From assembly GCF_024806835.1 (NCBI RefSeq), contig NZ_JANTYU010000004.1, positions 558,001-622,000 on the forward strand: a DNA stretch of 64,000 bases, given 5' to 3'. This document shows, in pieces, positions 1 through 8,857 of this stretch. Under the pieces are notes generated by a model, which saw only the letters and a list, made by a program, of their open reading frames with translations, was not told the DNA's origin and made no database searches. The first letter of the stretch is position 1. Each line of letters starts with the position of its first letter. This DNA is from Xanthomonas sp. 3793. Its GTDB lineage: Bacteria; Pseudomonadota; Gammaproteobacteria; Xanthomonadales; Xanthomonadaceae. Made by a program: the position numbers and the translations under genes.

Positions 1-915
1 GCACAGCAGCAACACGCCAGCGCCGCGTTGGCCACCCAGCACCAGGATGCGCTGGCCGCGGCAACCGCCAGCTTCGACACGCATGCCGCAGGCCTGGTCG
101 ACACCCTGCAGCAATCGCATGCCGAGCTGCAGGCCGCACTGGAAGCGCGCGATGCACAGCGTCTTGCCCTGTGGAGCGAGCGCTTTGCCGCGATGAGCGC
201 CACCTTGGCCGCGCAATGGGAACAGACCGGCGAACGCGTCACCCGGCAACAACAGGCCATCTGCGACACCCTGGCCACGACGGCCGGCGAACTGTCCACC
301 CAGGCGCAGGCGCAGACCAGCGCCACGATTGCCGAGATCTCGCGCCTGATGCAGATCGCCTCCGAAGCTCCCAAGGCCGCGGCCGATGTGGTGGCCGAGC
401 TGCGCCAGAACCTTTCCGAAAGCATGGTGCGCGACACCGCCATGCTGGAAGAACGCAGCCGCCTGCTGGCCACGCTGGATACCTTGCTCAACGCGGTCAA
501 TCACGCCTCCACCGAACAACGCCAAGCCGTCGACGCACTGGTCACCACCTCGGCGGACCTGCTGCAACGTGTGGGCAGCCAGCTCACCGAACAGATCGGC
601 AGCGAAACCGGCAAGCTCGGCGCGGTGGCCGCGCACGTCAGCGGCAGCGCGGTGGAAGTGGCCAGCCTGGGCGAAGCCTTCGGCATGGCGGTGCAGATGT
701 TCAGCACCTCCACCGGCGAGCTCAACGAACGCCTGCAACACGTGGCCACCGCGCTGGATGCGTCGCTGGCACGCAGCGACGACCAGCTGGCGTATTACGT
801 GGCGCAGGCGCGTGAGGTGGTCGACCTCAGCATGCTGTCGCAGAAGCAGATCATCGAAGAACTGCGTCAGCTCGATGGCCAGCGTCGCGATGCTGGCGCA
901 GCGGAGCCGGCATGA
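1..915 (+). CDS. DUF802-like coiled-coil protein (5' end outside window)
   Basis: The frame is open from the first base, so only the C-terminal ~304 residues are seen. They are Ala/Gln/Glu/Leu-rich with almost no Gly or Pro and read as long coiled coil, with repeated TLAAQ- and ELRQ-type heptads. I recognise the gene from its position: it overlaps by 4 bp an OmpA/MotB-type gene that in turn overlaps a DUF2894 gene, a fixed order in Xanthomonas where the first gene carries DUF802. A MotA/ZorA-like membrane part may lie upstream of the window (inference). An envelope scaffold or motor-stator role fits the partner, but no function is shown here. Confidence 0.7.
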   Translation, partial: AQQQHASAALATQHQDALAAATASFDTHAAGLVDTLQQSHAELQAALEARDAQRLALWSERFAAMSATLAAQWEQTGERVTRQQQAICDTLATTAGELSTQAQAQTSATIAEISRLMQIASEAPKAAADVVAELRQNLSESMVRDTAMLEERSRLLATLDTLLNAVNHASTEQRQAVDALVTTSADLLQRVGSQLTEQIGSETGKLGAVAAHVSGSAVEVASLGEAFGMAVQMFSTSTGELNERLQHVATALDASLARSDDQLAYYVAQAREVVDLSMLSQKQIIEELRQLDGQRRDAGAAEPA

Positions 916-1577
916 GCGACGAGATCGAAAGCGACGGCGAATCGGGCACGCCGATCTGGGCCGCATTCGGCGACCTGATGTCAGTGCTGCTGGGCGCATT
1001 CGTGCTGATCCTGGTCGGGGTGATCGGCGTGCAGCTGCAGCTGTCCAGCCGTCTGGATCAGGAGGTCAAACAACGCCAAGCAGAGGCGCAGCGCCGCAAG
1101 ACGCTGGAACAGGCGCTGGCCGCACCGCTGGCCGCCGGCCGCGTGACGTTGGTCGATGGCCGCATCGGCATTCGCGGCAACGTGCTGTTTGCATTCAATT
1201 CCGATGAGCTGCAGCCGGAAGGACGCGAGGTGTTGAAGTCGCTCGCTGCGCCTTTGGCGCAGTACCTGAGCGCACGCGAGGAACTGCTGATGGTCAGCGG
1301 GTTTACCGACGACCGCCCGGTGCTGGGCGGCAACCGCCGTTATGCCGACAACTGGGAGCTGTCCGCGCAGCGCGCGCTCACCGTGACCCGCGCGCTGATC
1401 GCCGAGGGCGTGCCGGCCGCATCGGTGTTCGCTGCGGCGTTCGGCTCGCAGCAACCGGTGGATTCCAACGCTGACGAGGCGCGCCGCGCCAAGAATCGCC
1501 GGGTGGAAATCGCACCGATCGCACGCCCGTCCGGCGCGCAGCGCACGGCCCCCGCGCAGGCCGCCGCCACACGATGA
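912..1577 (+). CDS. OmpA/MotB-family envelope protein
   Basis: This 221-residue protein has a short acidic N-terminus, one transmembrane helix (about residues 15-42) and a C-terminal OmpA-like peptidoglycan-binding domain (about 90-205). The helix begins WAAFGDLMSVLL, the arrangement in which MotB-type stators place their proton-binding Asp (D21 here). The OmpA domain shows NVLFAFNSDELQPEG, GFTDDRP and the late ANRRVEI-like motif (KNRRVEI). The start codon overlaps the end of the DUF802-like gene and the stop overlaps the DUF2894 gene, so the three are translationally coupled. It probably anchors an inner-membrane complex to the cell wall; ion conduction is inferred from D21 only. Confidence 0.85.
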   Translation: MSDEIESDGESGTPIWAAFGDLMSVLLGAFVLILVGVIGVQLQLSSRLDQEVKQRQAEAQRRKTLEQALAAPLAAGRVTLVDGRIGIRGNVLFAFNSDELQPEGREVLKSLAAPLAQYLSAREELLMVSGFTDDRPVLGGNRRYADNWELSAQRALTVTRALIAEGVPAASVFAAAFGSQQPVDSNADEARRAKNRRVEIAPIARPSGAQRTAPAQAAATR

Positions 1578-2230
1578 GCACCCCGGCTTCCGCACGCGCG
1601 CGCCTGGAACGTTGGCGCAGCCAGGGCGCCGACCGGCTGGACCCGGTGCGCTTCCATCTGATGCAGACGCTGGCGACGCGTGCCGAAACGCAGGCCGACG
1701 CGGTACGTGCGGTGCTGGAAGAAAAGCTTGCCGGCCTGGTCGATGCGTATGCGGCCACCATCAAGGAAACTGCGCGTGGTACGCGTGCCGGCGTCGCATC
1801 GCCCGCAGTGCAGCGCAGCCCGCTCGGCGCCCTGACCGATCAGCTGGCAGGCCACGCCGCGCTGATGGAAGTGGACAGCAGAAAGACCGCGGCCGCCGAT
1901 ACGCAGCTGTTTCCGGAGCTGCCGGCGCTTGACGATTTTCGTCGTACCTGGACCACCGTACGCACCGCCAGCCAGGTGCGTCAGTCGCTGCAGGACGCGC
2001 CCAAGGATGCCGGGCCACTCAATTCCAGCGTGCTGGTGCATCGCTGCATCTCCTTGATGCGCGAGCGCTCGCCCGGCTATCTGCAGCACTTCCTCGGCTA
2101 TGTCGATGCGTTGTCGTGGCTGGAGCAGATGCAGCACGGCGGCGTACTGGCCGACGAAACGGCCGCACCGCTGGCCGCTGGCAAGAAGCGCAGCCGTAGC
2201 GGCACATCGAAGCGGCGTGGCACTGGGTGA
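1574..2230 (+). CDS. DUF2894 family protein
   Basis: The 218-residue product starts with ATG overlapping the OmpA stop. It has no signal peptide or membrane segment and is probably cytoplasmic and helical. The C-terminus is basic (KKRSRSGTSKRRG). The N-terminal half carries an Arg-rich stretch (ARLERWRSQGADRLDPVRF) typical of DUF2894 proteins, which occur next to OmpA/MotB-like genes. The function is unknown; the coupling suggests an accessory or cytoplasmic partner of the envelope complex encoded upstream. Confidence 0.75.
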   Translation: MSTPASARARLERWRSQGADRLDPVRFHLMQTLATRAETQADAVRAVLEEKLAGLVDAYAATIKETARGTRAGVASPAVQRSPLGALTDQLAGHAALMEVDSRKTAAADTQLFPELPALDDFRRTWTTVRTASQVRQSLQDAPKDAGPLNSSVLVHRCISLMRERSPGYLQHFLGYVDALSWLEQMQHGGVLADETAAPLAAGKKRSRSGTSKRRGTG

Positions 2231-2575
2231 TTGCGGGCGCGCGTAGCAGTCGGTGCAGGCGATACTTGCGACCGCAGCGCGTCATGCGATGCATATGACT
2301 CAGCGCCAGAAGCTGTTGCTCGATGCGCTGACCCTTCGACGTGTATGGCTGATGGAGACGCCGGCCGATCGAAAGACCGGAACCAACCGCATCGTTACGC
2401 AACGCACAACGCACGCACACATCGCAGCGACCTCACAGAGCGGCTGAACATGGTGCGCCGTCCTCGGCTCGGTGTGGGCGGTGCGTTCGGAACCAGAGCG
2501 TACCAGTGAGGCACGCCGCGCCGAGCAGCGGCTGCACCCGCCCGATGGTGAGTGCAGTCGTTTCGTCAGCCGCGC
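2231..2575. other. gene-free gap between convergent transcription units
   Basis: This 345-bp stretch separates the DUF2894 gene from the convergent ABC operon. Its short open frames have poor codon bias and no recognisable domain. I see no clear terminator hairpin or repeat. Confidence 0.5.
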
Positions 2576-3853
2576 TTAGCTGCGCTGCGGCACCGGCGTT
2601 GCGGCAGCATCGAAACGTGGCGCACGCTGGAAGTCGTCGCCTGTAAACGGCCGGTCGCGGAACAGGTACCCATAGTAGAACGCACGCAATGCCTGGTGAT
2701 AGGCGCGAATGCGATCCTGATAGGCCAGCTGCGCCTGCAGGTCGGTGCGTGCCAGGCGCGTGAGCGCGGCCTGCACTGCCACCGGCGGCAACACACTGGC
2801 CACGCGCCAGGCGAACCTTTCCCGGCGCAGCAAACCCTGGCGATAGGCCGCCACCTGCGGGGCGACCTGCTGATCACCGTTTTCATGGAAGGCGAAATAC
2901 CACTTGTAGTGAAACGCATCGGTCAGCGCAGGCGAATCTGCCCAGTGCGGATTGCTCGCGTAGAACCGCTGCATGGTGGCCTGGCGCGGAATATCCCAGG
3001 CGTGGTTCACCGCCTCGCGTTGCAGCCGGGCGATCTCGGCGCCCTGATTGACCGGCACGGCCTGATTGATCGCCACATGTGCCAGGGCCGGCGCCACCAG
3101 TGCCAGCACCACCCAACAGGTGGCCAACGCGGTGGCATGCGCGGCAGGTCGCCAATGGAGGCGGCCCACCGCCACTGCCAGCAGCACCCAGAACAGCAGA
3201 TACAGGCCCGTCAGCGCCAGCACCGCCAGTTGCTGCAGCAACGGTACCGCGTTGAACGTTGCGGCCAGCGCGAACGGCACGCTCAGACAGGCCAGCACCG
3301 CAACCGCGCGCACCACCACGCGCCGCACCAGCAATGCGGTGCCGGCACCTGGTAGCGCGGCCAGCATGCGCGCACGTCCGGCCTCGCGCTCGCCGGAGCG
3401 CAGGTCGAACAGCAACGCGATCACGAACAGCGGCAGCAGGAACACCAGCACGAAGGCGTAGTCGAAGCGTCCGGCCAGCGCCAGCTCGGGGTTATAGCTG
3501 TCGCCATCGTAGATTTGCGCCTCCAGGCCCAGCGCGCGTATCCGCAGGATGTAGGGCGCCACATCGCGCATCCCCACTGCGGCAAAGGCCAGTGACGACG
3601 GCGCATCCCAGGTCGGGTGGAAACTGTAGTACGCCGCGCTGCCGGCATCGTTGGAGCGCGCGACATAGGCTTGCACGGCCGCACTGTCTTCCTGCTGCAG
3701 CGGGGCGATGCGCGCGATGTTGGCGCGTTGCGCGTCGATGACGTGCTGCCCCGAGACCAGGCTGCACACCGTCAACAGGGTGAGCAGCAGCAACCCCGCC
3801 ACGGCCGCGCGTGCGCGTAGCAACAACAGCAGTTCGTATTTCCACAGCACCAT
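2576..3853 (-). CDS. ABC-2 type permease, DUF3526-like (second permease)
   Basis: The 425-residue membrane protein begins MVLWKYELLLLLRARAAV and has an N-terminal helix, a large periplasmic loop (about residues 40-140), and a cluster of helices from about 150 to 270. It ends in a soluble tail with a tyrosine-rich FYYGYLF segment. This layout matches ABC-2 permeases of the DUF3526 group found with NosF-like ATPases. The start was chosen because its ATG overlaps by one base the TGA of the upstream permease; the frame runs open further upstream, but only as a shadow of that gene. It is the last gene of the operon; the substrate is unknown. Confidence 0.8.
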   Translation of the reverse strand: MVLWKYELLLLLRARAAVAGLLLLTLLTVCSLVSGQHVIDAQRANIARIAPLQQEDSAAVQAYVARSNDAGSAAYYSFHPTWDAPSSLAFAAVGMRDVAPYILRIRALGLEAQIYDGDSYNPELALAGRFDYAFVLVFLLPLFVIALLFDLRSGEREAGRARMLAALPGAGTALLVRRVVVRAVAVLACLSVPFALAATFNAVPLLQQLAVLALTGLYLLFWVLLAVAVGRLHWRPAAHATALATCWVVLALVAPALAHVAINQAVPVNQGAEIARLQREAVNHAWDIPRQATMQRFYASNPHWADSPALTDAFHYKWYFAFHENGDQQVAPQVAAYRQGLLRRERFAWRVASVLPPVAVQAALTRLARTDLQAQLAYQDRIRAYHQALRAFYYGYLFRDRPFTGDDFQRAPRFDAAATPVPQRS

Positions 3854-5289
3854 CAGCGTGCCACTCCCACGCGCCGCCCGGCGGCCAGCAACATGCACCA
3901 GGCGGCCAACATCCACGCCGCAATCAGACCCAGCGGCACAGCTGCCGCGCGTACGACCTCGGCATTGGACGCCGGAGTAAAGGTAAACGCCGGGATGCGC
4001 TGCCAATGCGCCGCAGAGATGCGCTTGCGCTGGTCGGCACCGGCATCCTGCGCGGTGTCGTCGGCCATGCTTACCGCATCGGCCTGCAACTGGTTGAGCC
4101 GTTGCACCAGCATGTACCGGTACCGCTCTGCCTGCGCCAGGAAGCGTTCGTGCGCGCGCAGGTCGGTTTCTGCCAAGCTCATCGACACCTCGCGCAATGC
4201 CACGGTCGGGCTCAGCGCGGCAAACATGCGCACCAGCAGATTCTGGCGCTGCTGGATGCGTGCATCGCGCGCCGCATAGCGCTCGAACAGGCTGGCAGTG
4301 AGCCGCTCGCCTTCCAGCGCCAGCAGCCCCTTGTAATTGACCGGCAGGTCTTCCACGCGTTGCACGCGGTAACGCGCCAGCACCTGTTGCTTGAACTGCG
4401 CAAAGTGCGGGTCGTCCGGATTGTGGCTGTCGCCTAGCGTGCGCAGATCGCGCTGGATGGCCACGTCGGTCTCCAGCCGCGTGGGCAGCCGGTACGCCGC
4501 ACTGGCCACATCCGGCGCCACGCGCGGCACCAGCAGGGCCAGCCACACCCATAACGCCAGCGACACCAGCAACGCATCGCGGCCGCGCCGGCACAGCATC
4601 GACACCACCAGCACCAGGCCACACCACACCAGCAGATAGATGCCATACGCCAGCACCAGCGACGCCACCCGCACTGCCTGGCCCGGCAACAGCGCGATCG
4701 GTATCAGGCCGACCAAGGCCGGTAACAGACACGCGCCGGCCACGGCGGCCAGCGCGAGATATTTGCCGCCGAGCAGTTGCCGGCGCGTGGCGCCCTGCAG
4801 CAGCAATACGCGCAGCGTGCCGGTCTCCTGTTCGCGGGCAACGGCGCCATAGCCCAGAAACACCAGCATCAGCGGTGCCAGCACCTGCAGCACGAAGGCC
4901 GGTGTCAGTTGACCGAAACGCACCAGCAGCGAGCTCTGACGGACATCGCCAAAATTGGCGGTGTTCTGACGATGGCCTTCCAGAAACATGCTGTTGCCGG
5001 TGAAGGCATCCACACCCGAATCGAATGCAGCCAGGGCCGGCAACGGGCGATAGATGAAATGCCCGTAATGCACCACCCGATGCGGATGACGGTCCGGCTG
5101 CGCATCGAACGCCTGCTGCGCAGCCTGTTGCTGGCGCGCACGGAACGCGGTGACCTCACGCTGGTGATGCGCGGCGGTCAACGCCGCCGCCAGGGTCAGC
5201 AGCATCAGCAACACCACGCCGATGGCGGCGGAGCGATTGCGTGCCATGAAGCGCAGTTCCTCGCGCGCGACCAGCCACACAGCACTCAT
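3853..5289 (-). CDS. ABC-2 type permease (first permease)
   Basis: The 478-residue protein starts MSAVWLVAREELRFMARNR, with one N-terminal helix, a long periplasmic domain, then five or so helices between about residues 165 and 290 and a last helix near the C-terminus. The motif AREQETGTLRVLLLQGATRR sits at the start of the helix bundle and is typical of ABC-2 exporters. It lies 10 bp downstream of the ATPase gene and overlaps the second permease by one base. A frame extension of 21 residues upstream would run into the ATPase gene, so the internal ATG is preferred. Confidence 0.82.
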   Translation of the reverse strand: MSAVWLVAREELRFMARNRSAAIGVVLLMLLTLAAALTAAHHQREVTAFRARQQQAAQQAFDAQPDRHPHRVVHYGHFIYRPLPALAAFDSGVDAFTGNSMFLEGHRQNTANFGDVRQSSLLVRFGQLTPAFVLQVLAPLMLVFLGYGAVAREQETGTLRVLLLQGATRRQLLGGKYLALAAVAGACLLPALVGLIPIALLPGQAVRVASLVLAYGIYLLVWCGLVLVVSMLCRRGRDALLVSLALWVWLALLVPRVAPDVASAAYRLPTRLETDVAIQRDLRTLGDSHNPDDPHFAQFKQQVLARYRVQRVEDLPVNYKGLLALEGERLTASLFERYAARDARIQQRQNLLVRMFAALSPTVALREVSMSLAETDLRAHERFLAQAERYRYMLVQRLNQLQADAVSMADDTAQDAGADQRKRISAAHWQRIPAFTFTPASNAEVVRAAAVPLGLIAAWMLAAWCMLLAAGRRVGVAR

Positions 5290-5299
5290 GCATGCACGC

Positions 5300-6040
5300 T
5301 CATGCAGCGCGCTCGGGCGGTCGGGCAAAGCGCGCGTGCAGGCTGCGCACATCGAAGCCGCCGTCGCCGGCGCCGATGTCTTCGACGATGCGCCCGTCTT
5401 CGAGAAATCCGATCCGGTCGGCCACGTCCACGGCGCCCAGCAGATCGTGGGTGACCATCAGCACCGCGCCGCCGCGCTCGCGCACGCCGTTGACCAACTG
5501 GTTGAAGTCGGCAATGGCGCGCGGGTCGAGTCCGGAGGTGGGCTCATCCAGCAGCAGCACCGGCACCTGGCGCAGCGTCGCCACGGCAATGGCCACCTTC
5601 TGGCGCATCCCCTTGGAAAAGCCGGCAAGGCGCTGGCTCCATGCCTCGCGCTGCAACCCTGCGGCTGCGAAGGCGTGGCCGATATCGGCCTGGCTGCAGC
5701 GCTGCCCGGCCAGCGTAAGCAGGTAGTCGGCATTTTCCAGCGCGCTCAGATGCTCGTAGAGCGCGACGTTTTCCGGCAAATATGCCAATCGTGCGCGTGC
5801 CCTGCCGGGCGCGGCGACCGGGTCGATGCCGTCGACCCGCACGCTGCCTGAAGTGGGTTTGACGAAGCCCAGCAGCGCCGACAGCGTGGAGGATTTGCCC
5901 GCGCCGTTGCCACCGAGCAGCGCGTACACGCTGCCGGGCGCGATGTGCAGGCTCAACCCCTTCAACACGGCGCGGCCGTGGTAGGCCACATGCAGGTCGG
6001 AAATTGCGATCGCGCAAGGCGTGGGAACGCTGCTGGACAT
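5300..6040 (-). CDS. ABC transporter ATP-binding protein
   Basis: The 246-residue ATPase has a Walker A GGNGAGKSS (about 44-52), Q-loop region, a degenerate signature (RLAGFSKGMRQK) and Walker B VLLLDEPTSGLDP, then the H-loop TH. It belongs to the NosF/YhaQ-type exporter ATPases paired with ABC-2 permeases. The first gene of a three-gene minus-strand operon, it would energise the two permeases downstream. The ATG at 6040 gives the usual family length; upstream codons in frame are not coding-like. A palindrome lies about 25 bp upstream of the start. Confidence 0.88.
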   Translation of the reverse strand: MSSSVPTPCAIAISDLHVAYHGRAVLKGLSLHIAPGSVYALLGGNGAGKSSTLSALLGFVKPTSGSVRVDGIDPVAAPGRARARLAYLPENVALYEHLSALENADYLLTLAGQRCSQADIGHAFAAAGLQREAWSQRLAGFSKGMRQKVAIAVATLRQVPVLLLDEPTSGLDPRAIADFNQLVNGVRERGGAVLMVTHDLLGAVDVADRIGFLEDGRIVEDIGAGDGGFDVRSLHARFARPPERAA

Positions 6041-6062
6041 GAAGGCGCAGATGATGACCAAT

Positions 6063-6075
6063 TGATACGTTATCA
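6063..6075. promoter_or_regulatory. operator-like dyad upstream of ABC operon
   Basis: TGATA-CGT-TATCA is a perfect 5-bp dyad with a 3-bp centre, starting 23 bp upstream of the ATPase start codon inside a locally AT-rich stretch. The position suits a repressor site or overlaps the promoter. No regulator gene is adjacent, so the binding protein is unknown. Confidence 0.35.
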
Positions 6076-6153
6076 CATTGCTCAAACAGCCTGGATCCGG
6101 TGAGCCAGACAGCGGCGCACAAGGCGCAGTGGCAATGCGCGTACTGGCTTGCG

Positions 6154-6666
6154 TCAGGCCTTTTTCGGCGACACCCACATCGAGATGCGTGCGCGTAGCA
6201 CCAGCGTGCCCGCGACGTCGCTGACCAGCACGTCCACCTGGTACTCACCGGCCTGGTCGAAGCTGGGGTTTGCCACCAGTGGCTGCGCAACCGCGACCAC
6301 CGAGCGCTCGGCCTTTTTCAGATACTCGACCTGCATGCCGCGCGGAATCCAGCGATGGGTGGCCGGAACCGTCACTTCCGTCATCGTGCCGCCGGCCAGC
6401 TCGGCCAGGTTGCACATGGCGATCGCATGCACGGTGCCGATGTGGTTCAGAACGCGCCTGCGCTTGCGCAAGGCGACTTCGCAAAATCCCGGCCGCAGGG
6501 CAACGAACTGCGGCGCGATCGTTCCGAAGTACGGTGCCTTCAGGCACAGCAGCCGCGAAAACAGCCACTTGCCACCGGGCTTGTCCTGGAGACGGTCCCA
6601 GATGTCGATCGTCCGCCGCTTGCCGGCCATGCGCTGTTGTCCGCTGAGTTCTGGAAGCATGACCAT
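6154..6666 (-). CDS. DUF4442 family (hotdog-fold) protein
   Basis: The product is about 170 residues and soluble. It matches the DUF4442 group of hotdog-fold proteins, related to thioesterases: the segment LNHIGTVHAIAMCNLAELAGG carries the conserved N-H-x(n)-N-x2-E pattern of that fold, and the C-terminal strand is ARISMWVS. It ends about 110 bp before the ABC operon and may be transcribed with it. The ATG at 6666 is a choice; 6660 is also possible. The substrate is unknown. Confidence 0.72.
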   Translation of the reverse strand: MVMLPELSGQQRMAGKRRTIDIWDRLQDKPGGKWLFSRLLCLKAPYFGTIAPQFVALRPGFCEVALRKRRRVLNHIGTVHAIAMCNLAELAGGTMTEVTVPATHRWIPRGMQVEYLKKAERSVVAVAQPLVANPSFDQAGEYQVDVLVSDVAGTLVLRARISMWVSPKKA

Positions 6667-6936
6667 ACCACCAGGTATGGACGGCACCCAACGACTGTCT
6701 CCCGGCAAGGTGCTACGCCGTGCCGACCGAAGCACCCTCGTGCAAATGTTATTCTATTACGCATCCACTTCCGCACTTGTGGCGACCCTGCGGGCCGATG
6801 TTCCGCTCACGCCGCCCCTGCGCACCGGTGCTCAGCGCCTCCGTCGCATCCGTGACCCATCCGCGCCCGGTGCGCTGGCGCTGTACTCCGGTATCGGCCC
6901 AGACCACTGCCCCCATTCGAGATCCTCACGCCCCAC

Positions 6937-8793
6937 ATGACTTCCGTTACGCGCCACGTTCTCCCGCACGACACGCTGCATGCGTTCCACCGATACGCTC
7001 CCGACAACGCCAACGCCTGCAGCACATCGCGCAGCGCCCGACGCGCTGCCACCACCTTGCTGGCCGCAACGCTGTTGAGCGCCACACCGCTCGGCGCGCA
7101 GCCCATCGACACCGCCGCGCTGCTGCCGCCGGTACGCGCATGGCACGGCGCGAGCGAGGCAGCGATCGCCGCGCCGGGCGACCCGTGGCGCACGCCGGTG
7201 GAACGCAGCGATTTTGCCAGCACGCCCAGCTATGCGCAGACACGCGCATGGCTGGAGCGCCTGGTCGCCGCCTCGCCGGTGTTGTCGCTGGAAGTGTTCG
7301 GCACGACCGGCGAAGGACGCGAATTGCTGCTGGTCCGTGCGCACAAGGGCAGGCCCGGCAAGCCGGTGGTGTTGGCGCAGGCAGGCATCCACGGCGGCGA
7401 GATCGACGGCAAGGATGCCGGGCTGATGCTGTTGCGGGATATCGCACAGCATGGCAAGGACCATCTGCTCGACGAGGTGGATTTTGTCTTCGTGCCGATC
7501 CTCAACATCGACGGGCACGAACAACGCGGCCCACTGATCGGCGCGGCATTGCGCGGCCCGCAGCAGATGGGCTGGAACAGCACGACGCGCGGCATCAACC
7601 TCAATCGCGATTACCTCGCTCTGGAAGCGCCGGAAACCCGCGCGATGGTGGCGCTGCTGCACGCGCTCGATCCGGCGCTGTATCTGGATCTGCATGTCAG
7701 CGACGGGCTGGATCATCAATACGACATCACCTTTACCTACGCCGGTTGGGGCACCTATGCGCGCTCGCGCGCCACCGCCGACTGGTTGCAGCAGCGTTTT
7801 ACGCCGGTCGTCAGCGACGCACTGCGCAAGCAGGGCCACTCCCCTGCGATCTATCCCAGCCTGATCGACAAGGACGACCCGCGCTCCGGGCTACGCTACG
7901 CGCCGGAAGGCCCGCGCTACTCCACCGGCTACGGCGACTTTGCCGGTATCCCCACCGTGCTGGTGGAAAATCACCATCTGAAGTCGTACCGGCAGCGTGT
8001 GCTCGGCGATTACGTGCTGCTGGAAGCAGCGCTGCAGTTGGTCGGCCGCGATGCGCACACCATCGACGCAGCCAAGCGGGCAGATCGCGCGGCACGGCCG
8101 CATTCGCTGATGGTGGCGTGGGAACGCCTGCCGCAGCCGATCGCGCAGGTGCCGTTCAAGGGCGTGACCTACACCCGTGCGCTGTCGCCGGTGTCCGGTC
8201 GCCAGGAGCTGCGCTGGGAAGGCCGCGACGAAACCTGGACGATGCCGGTGATCGGATACCGGCAAACGCAGGCGGTGCAGTATCCGCTGGCATGGTGGAT
8301 TCCACCGGGCAACGACGACGTGGTGGACCTGCTCAAGGCGCATGGCATCGCTTACGAACGTCTGTCGCAGCCGCGCACGCGTCTGGTGCAGCAGATCCGC
8401 ATCGTCACCGACGCCGGCACGCAGCAGCCGCATGCCTACCGCGTGGAAGAAACCTTCCCGGCCGGGAGCATCCGCGTGCCGGCAGATCAACCGATGCGCA
8501 TGCTGGCGGCCGCATTGCTCGAACCGCGCAGCAGCGACTCGCTGCTCGCCAGCGGACGCTTCCGCACTGCCGGCAGTCCCGACAGCGGCTTATACGGCAC
8601 CGAGCTGGTGACCTTCACCGAAGGCCTGCTGCAACACGATGCCGCACTGCGTGCCGAGTTCGGACGCAAGCTCGCCAGCGATGACGCCTTCCGCGCCGAC
8701 GGCGACGCCCGCCTGCAATGGATCTACGCGCGCTCGCCGTTCGCGGCGATCAGCGGCTGGCGCTATCCGGTCCGGCGCGAACCGGCAGAGTGA
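6937..8793 (+). CDS. secreted M14-family zinc metallopeptidase
   Basis: The 618-residue protein has an RR-containing hydrophobic leader (about residues 34-55), then a peptidase M14 (carboxypeptidase A-like) domain. Zinc ligands are visible as GIHGGE (H152, E155) and DLHVSDG (H253). NLNRDY (221-226) is the substrate-binding Asn-Arg motif, and E344 in VLVENHH is the likely catalytic glutamate. The C-terminal ~200 residues form an extra domain. It is probably exported and cleaves peptides in the periplasm or outside. The first ATG puts the leader unusually far from the N-terminus, so an internal start is possible. Confidence 0.83.
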   Translation: MTSVTRHVLPHDTLHAFHRYAPDNANACSTSRSARRAATTLLAATLLSATPLGAQPIDTAALLPPVRAWHGASEAAIAAPGDPWRTPVERSDFASTPSYAQTRAWLERLVAASPVLSLEVFGTTGEGRELLLVRAHKGRPGKPVVLAQAGIHGGEIDGKDAGLMLLRDIAQHGKDHLLDEVDFVFVPILNIDGHEQRGPLIGAALRGPQQMGWNSTTRGINLNRDYLALEAPETRAMVALLHALDPALYLDLHVSDGLDHQYDITFTYAGWGTYARSRATADWLQQRFTPVVSDALRKQGHSPAIYPSLIDKDDPRSGLRYAPEGPRYSTGYGDFAGIPTVLVENHHLKSYRQRVLGDYVLLEAALQLVGRDAHTIDAAKRADRAARPHSLMVAWERLPQPIAQVPFKGVTYTRALSPVSGRQELRWEGRDETWTMPVIGYRQTQAVQYPLAWWIPPGNDDVVDLLKAHGIAYERLSQPRTRLVQQIRIVTDAGTQQPHAYRVEETFPAGSIRVPADQPMRMLAAALLEPRSSDSLLASGRFRTAGSPDSGLYGTELVTFTEGLLQHDAALRAEFGRKLASDDAFRADGDARLQWIYARSPFAAISGWRYPVRREPAE

Positions 8794-8857
8794 GGCGATG
8801 GGATCGGCCGTGCACTGAACGCGTCGCGGCGCGCGCGTCGAACCCAGCGCGCGCCGG

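Noticed and set aside
1-2230. Calling a full Zorya system
   Set aside because: ZorC, ZorD or ZorE are not present and the first gene is incomplete; only the motor-like pair is suggested.
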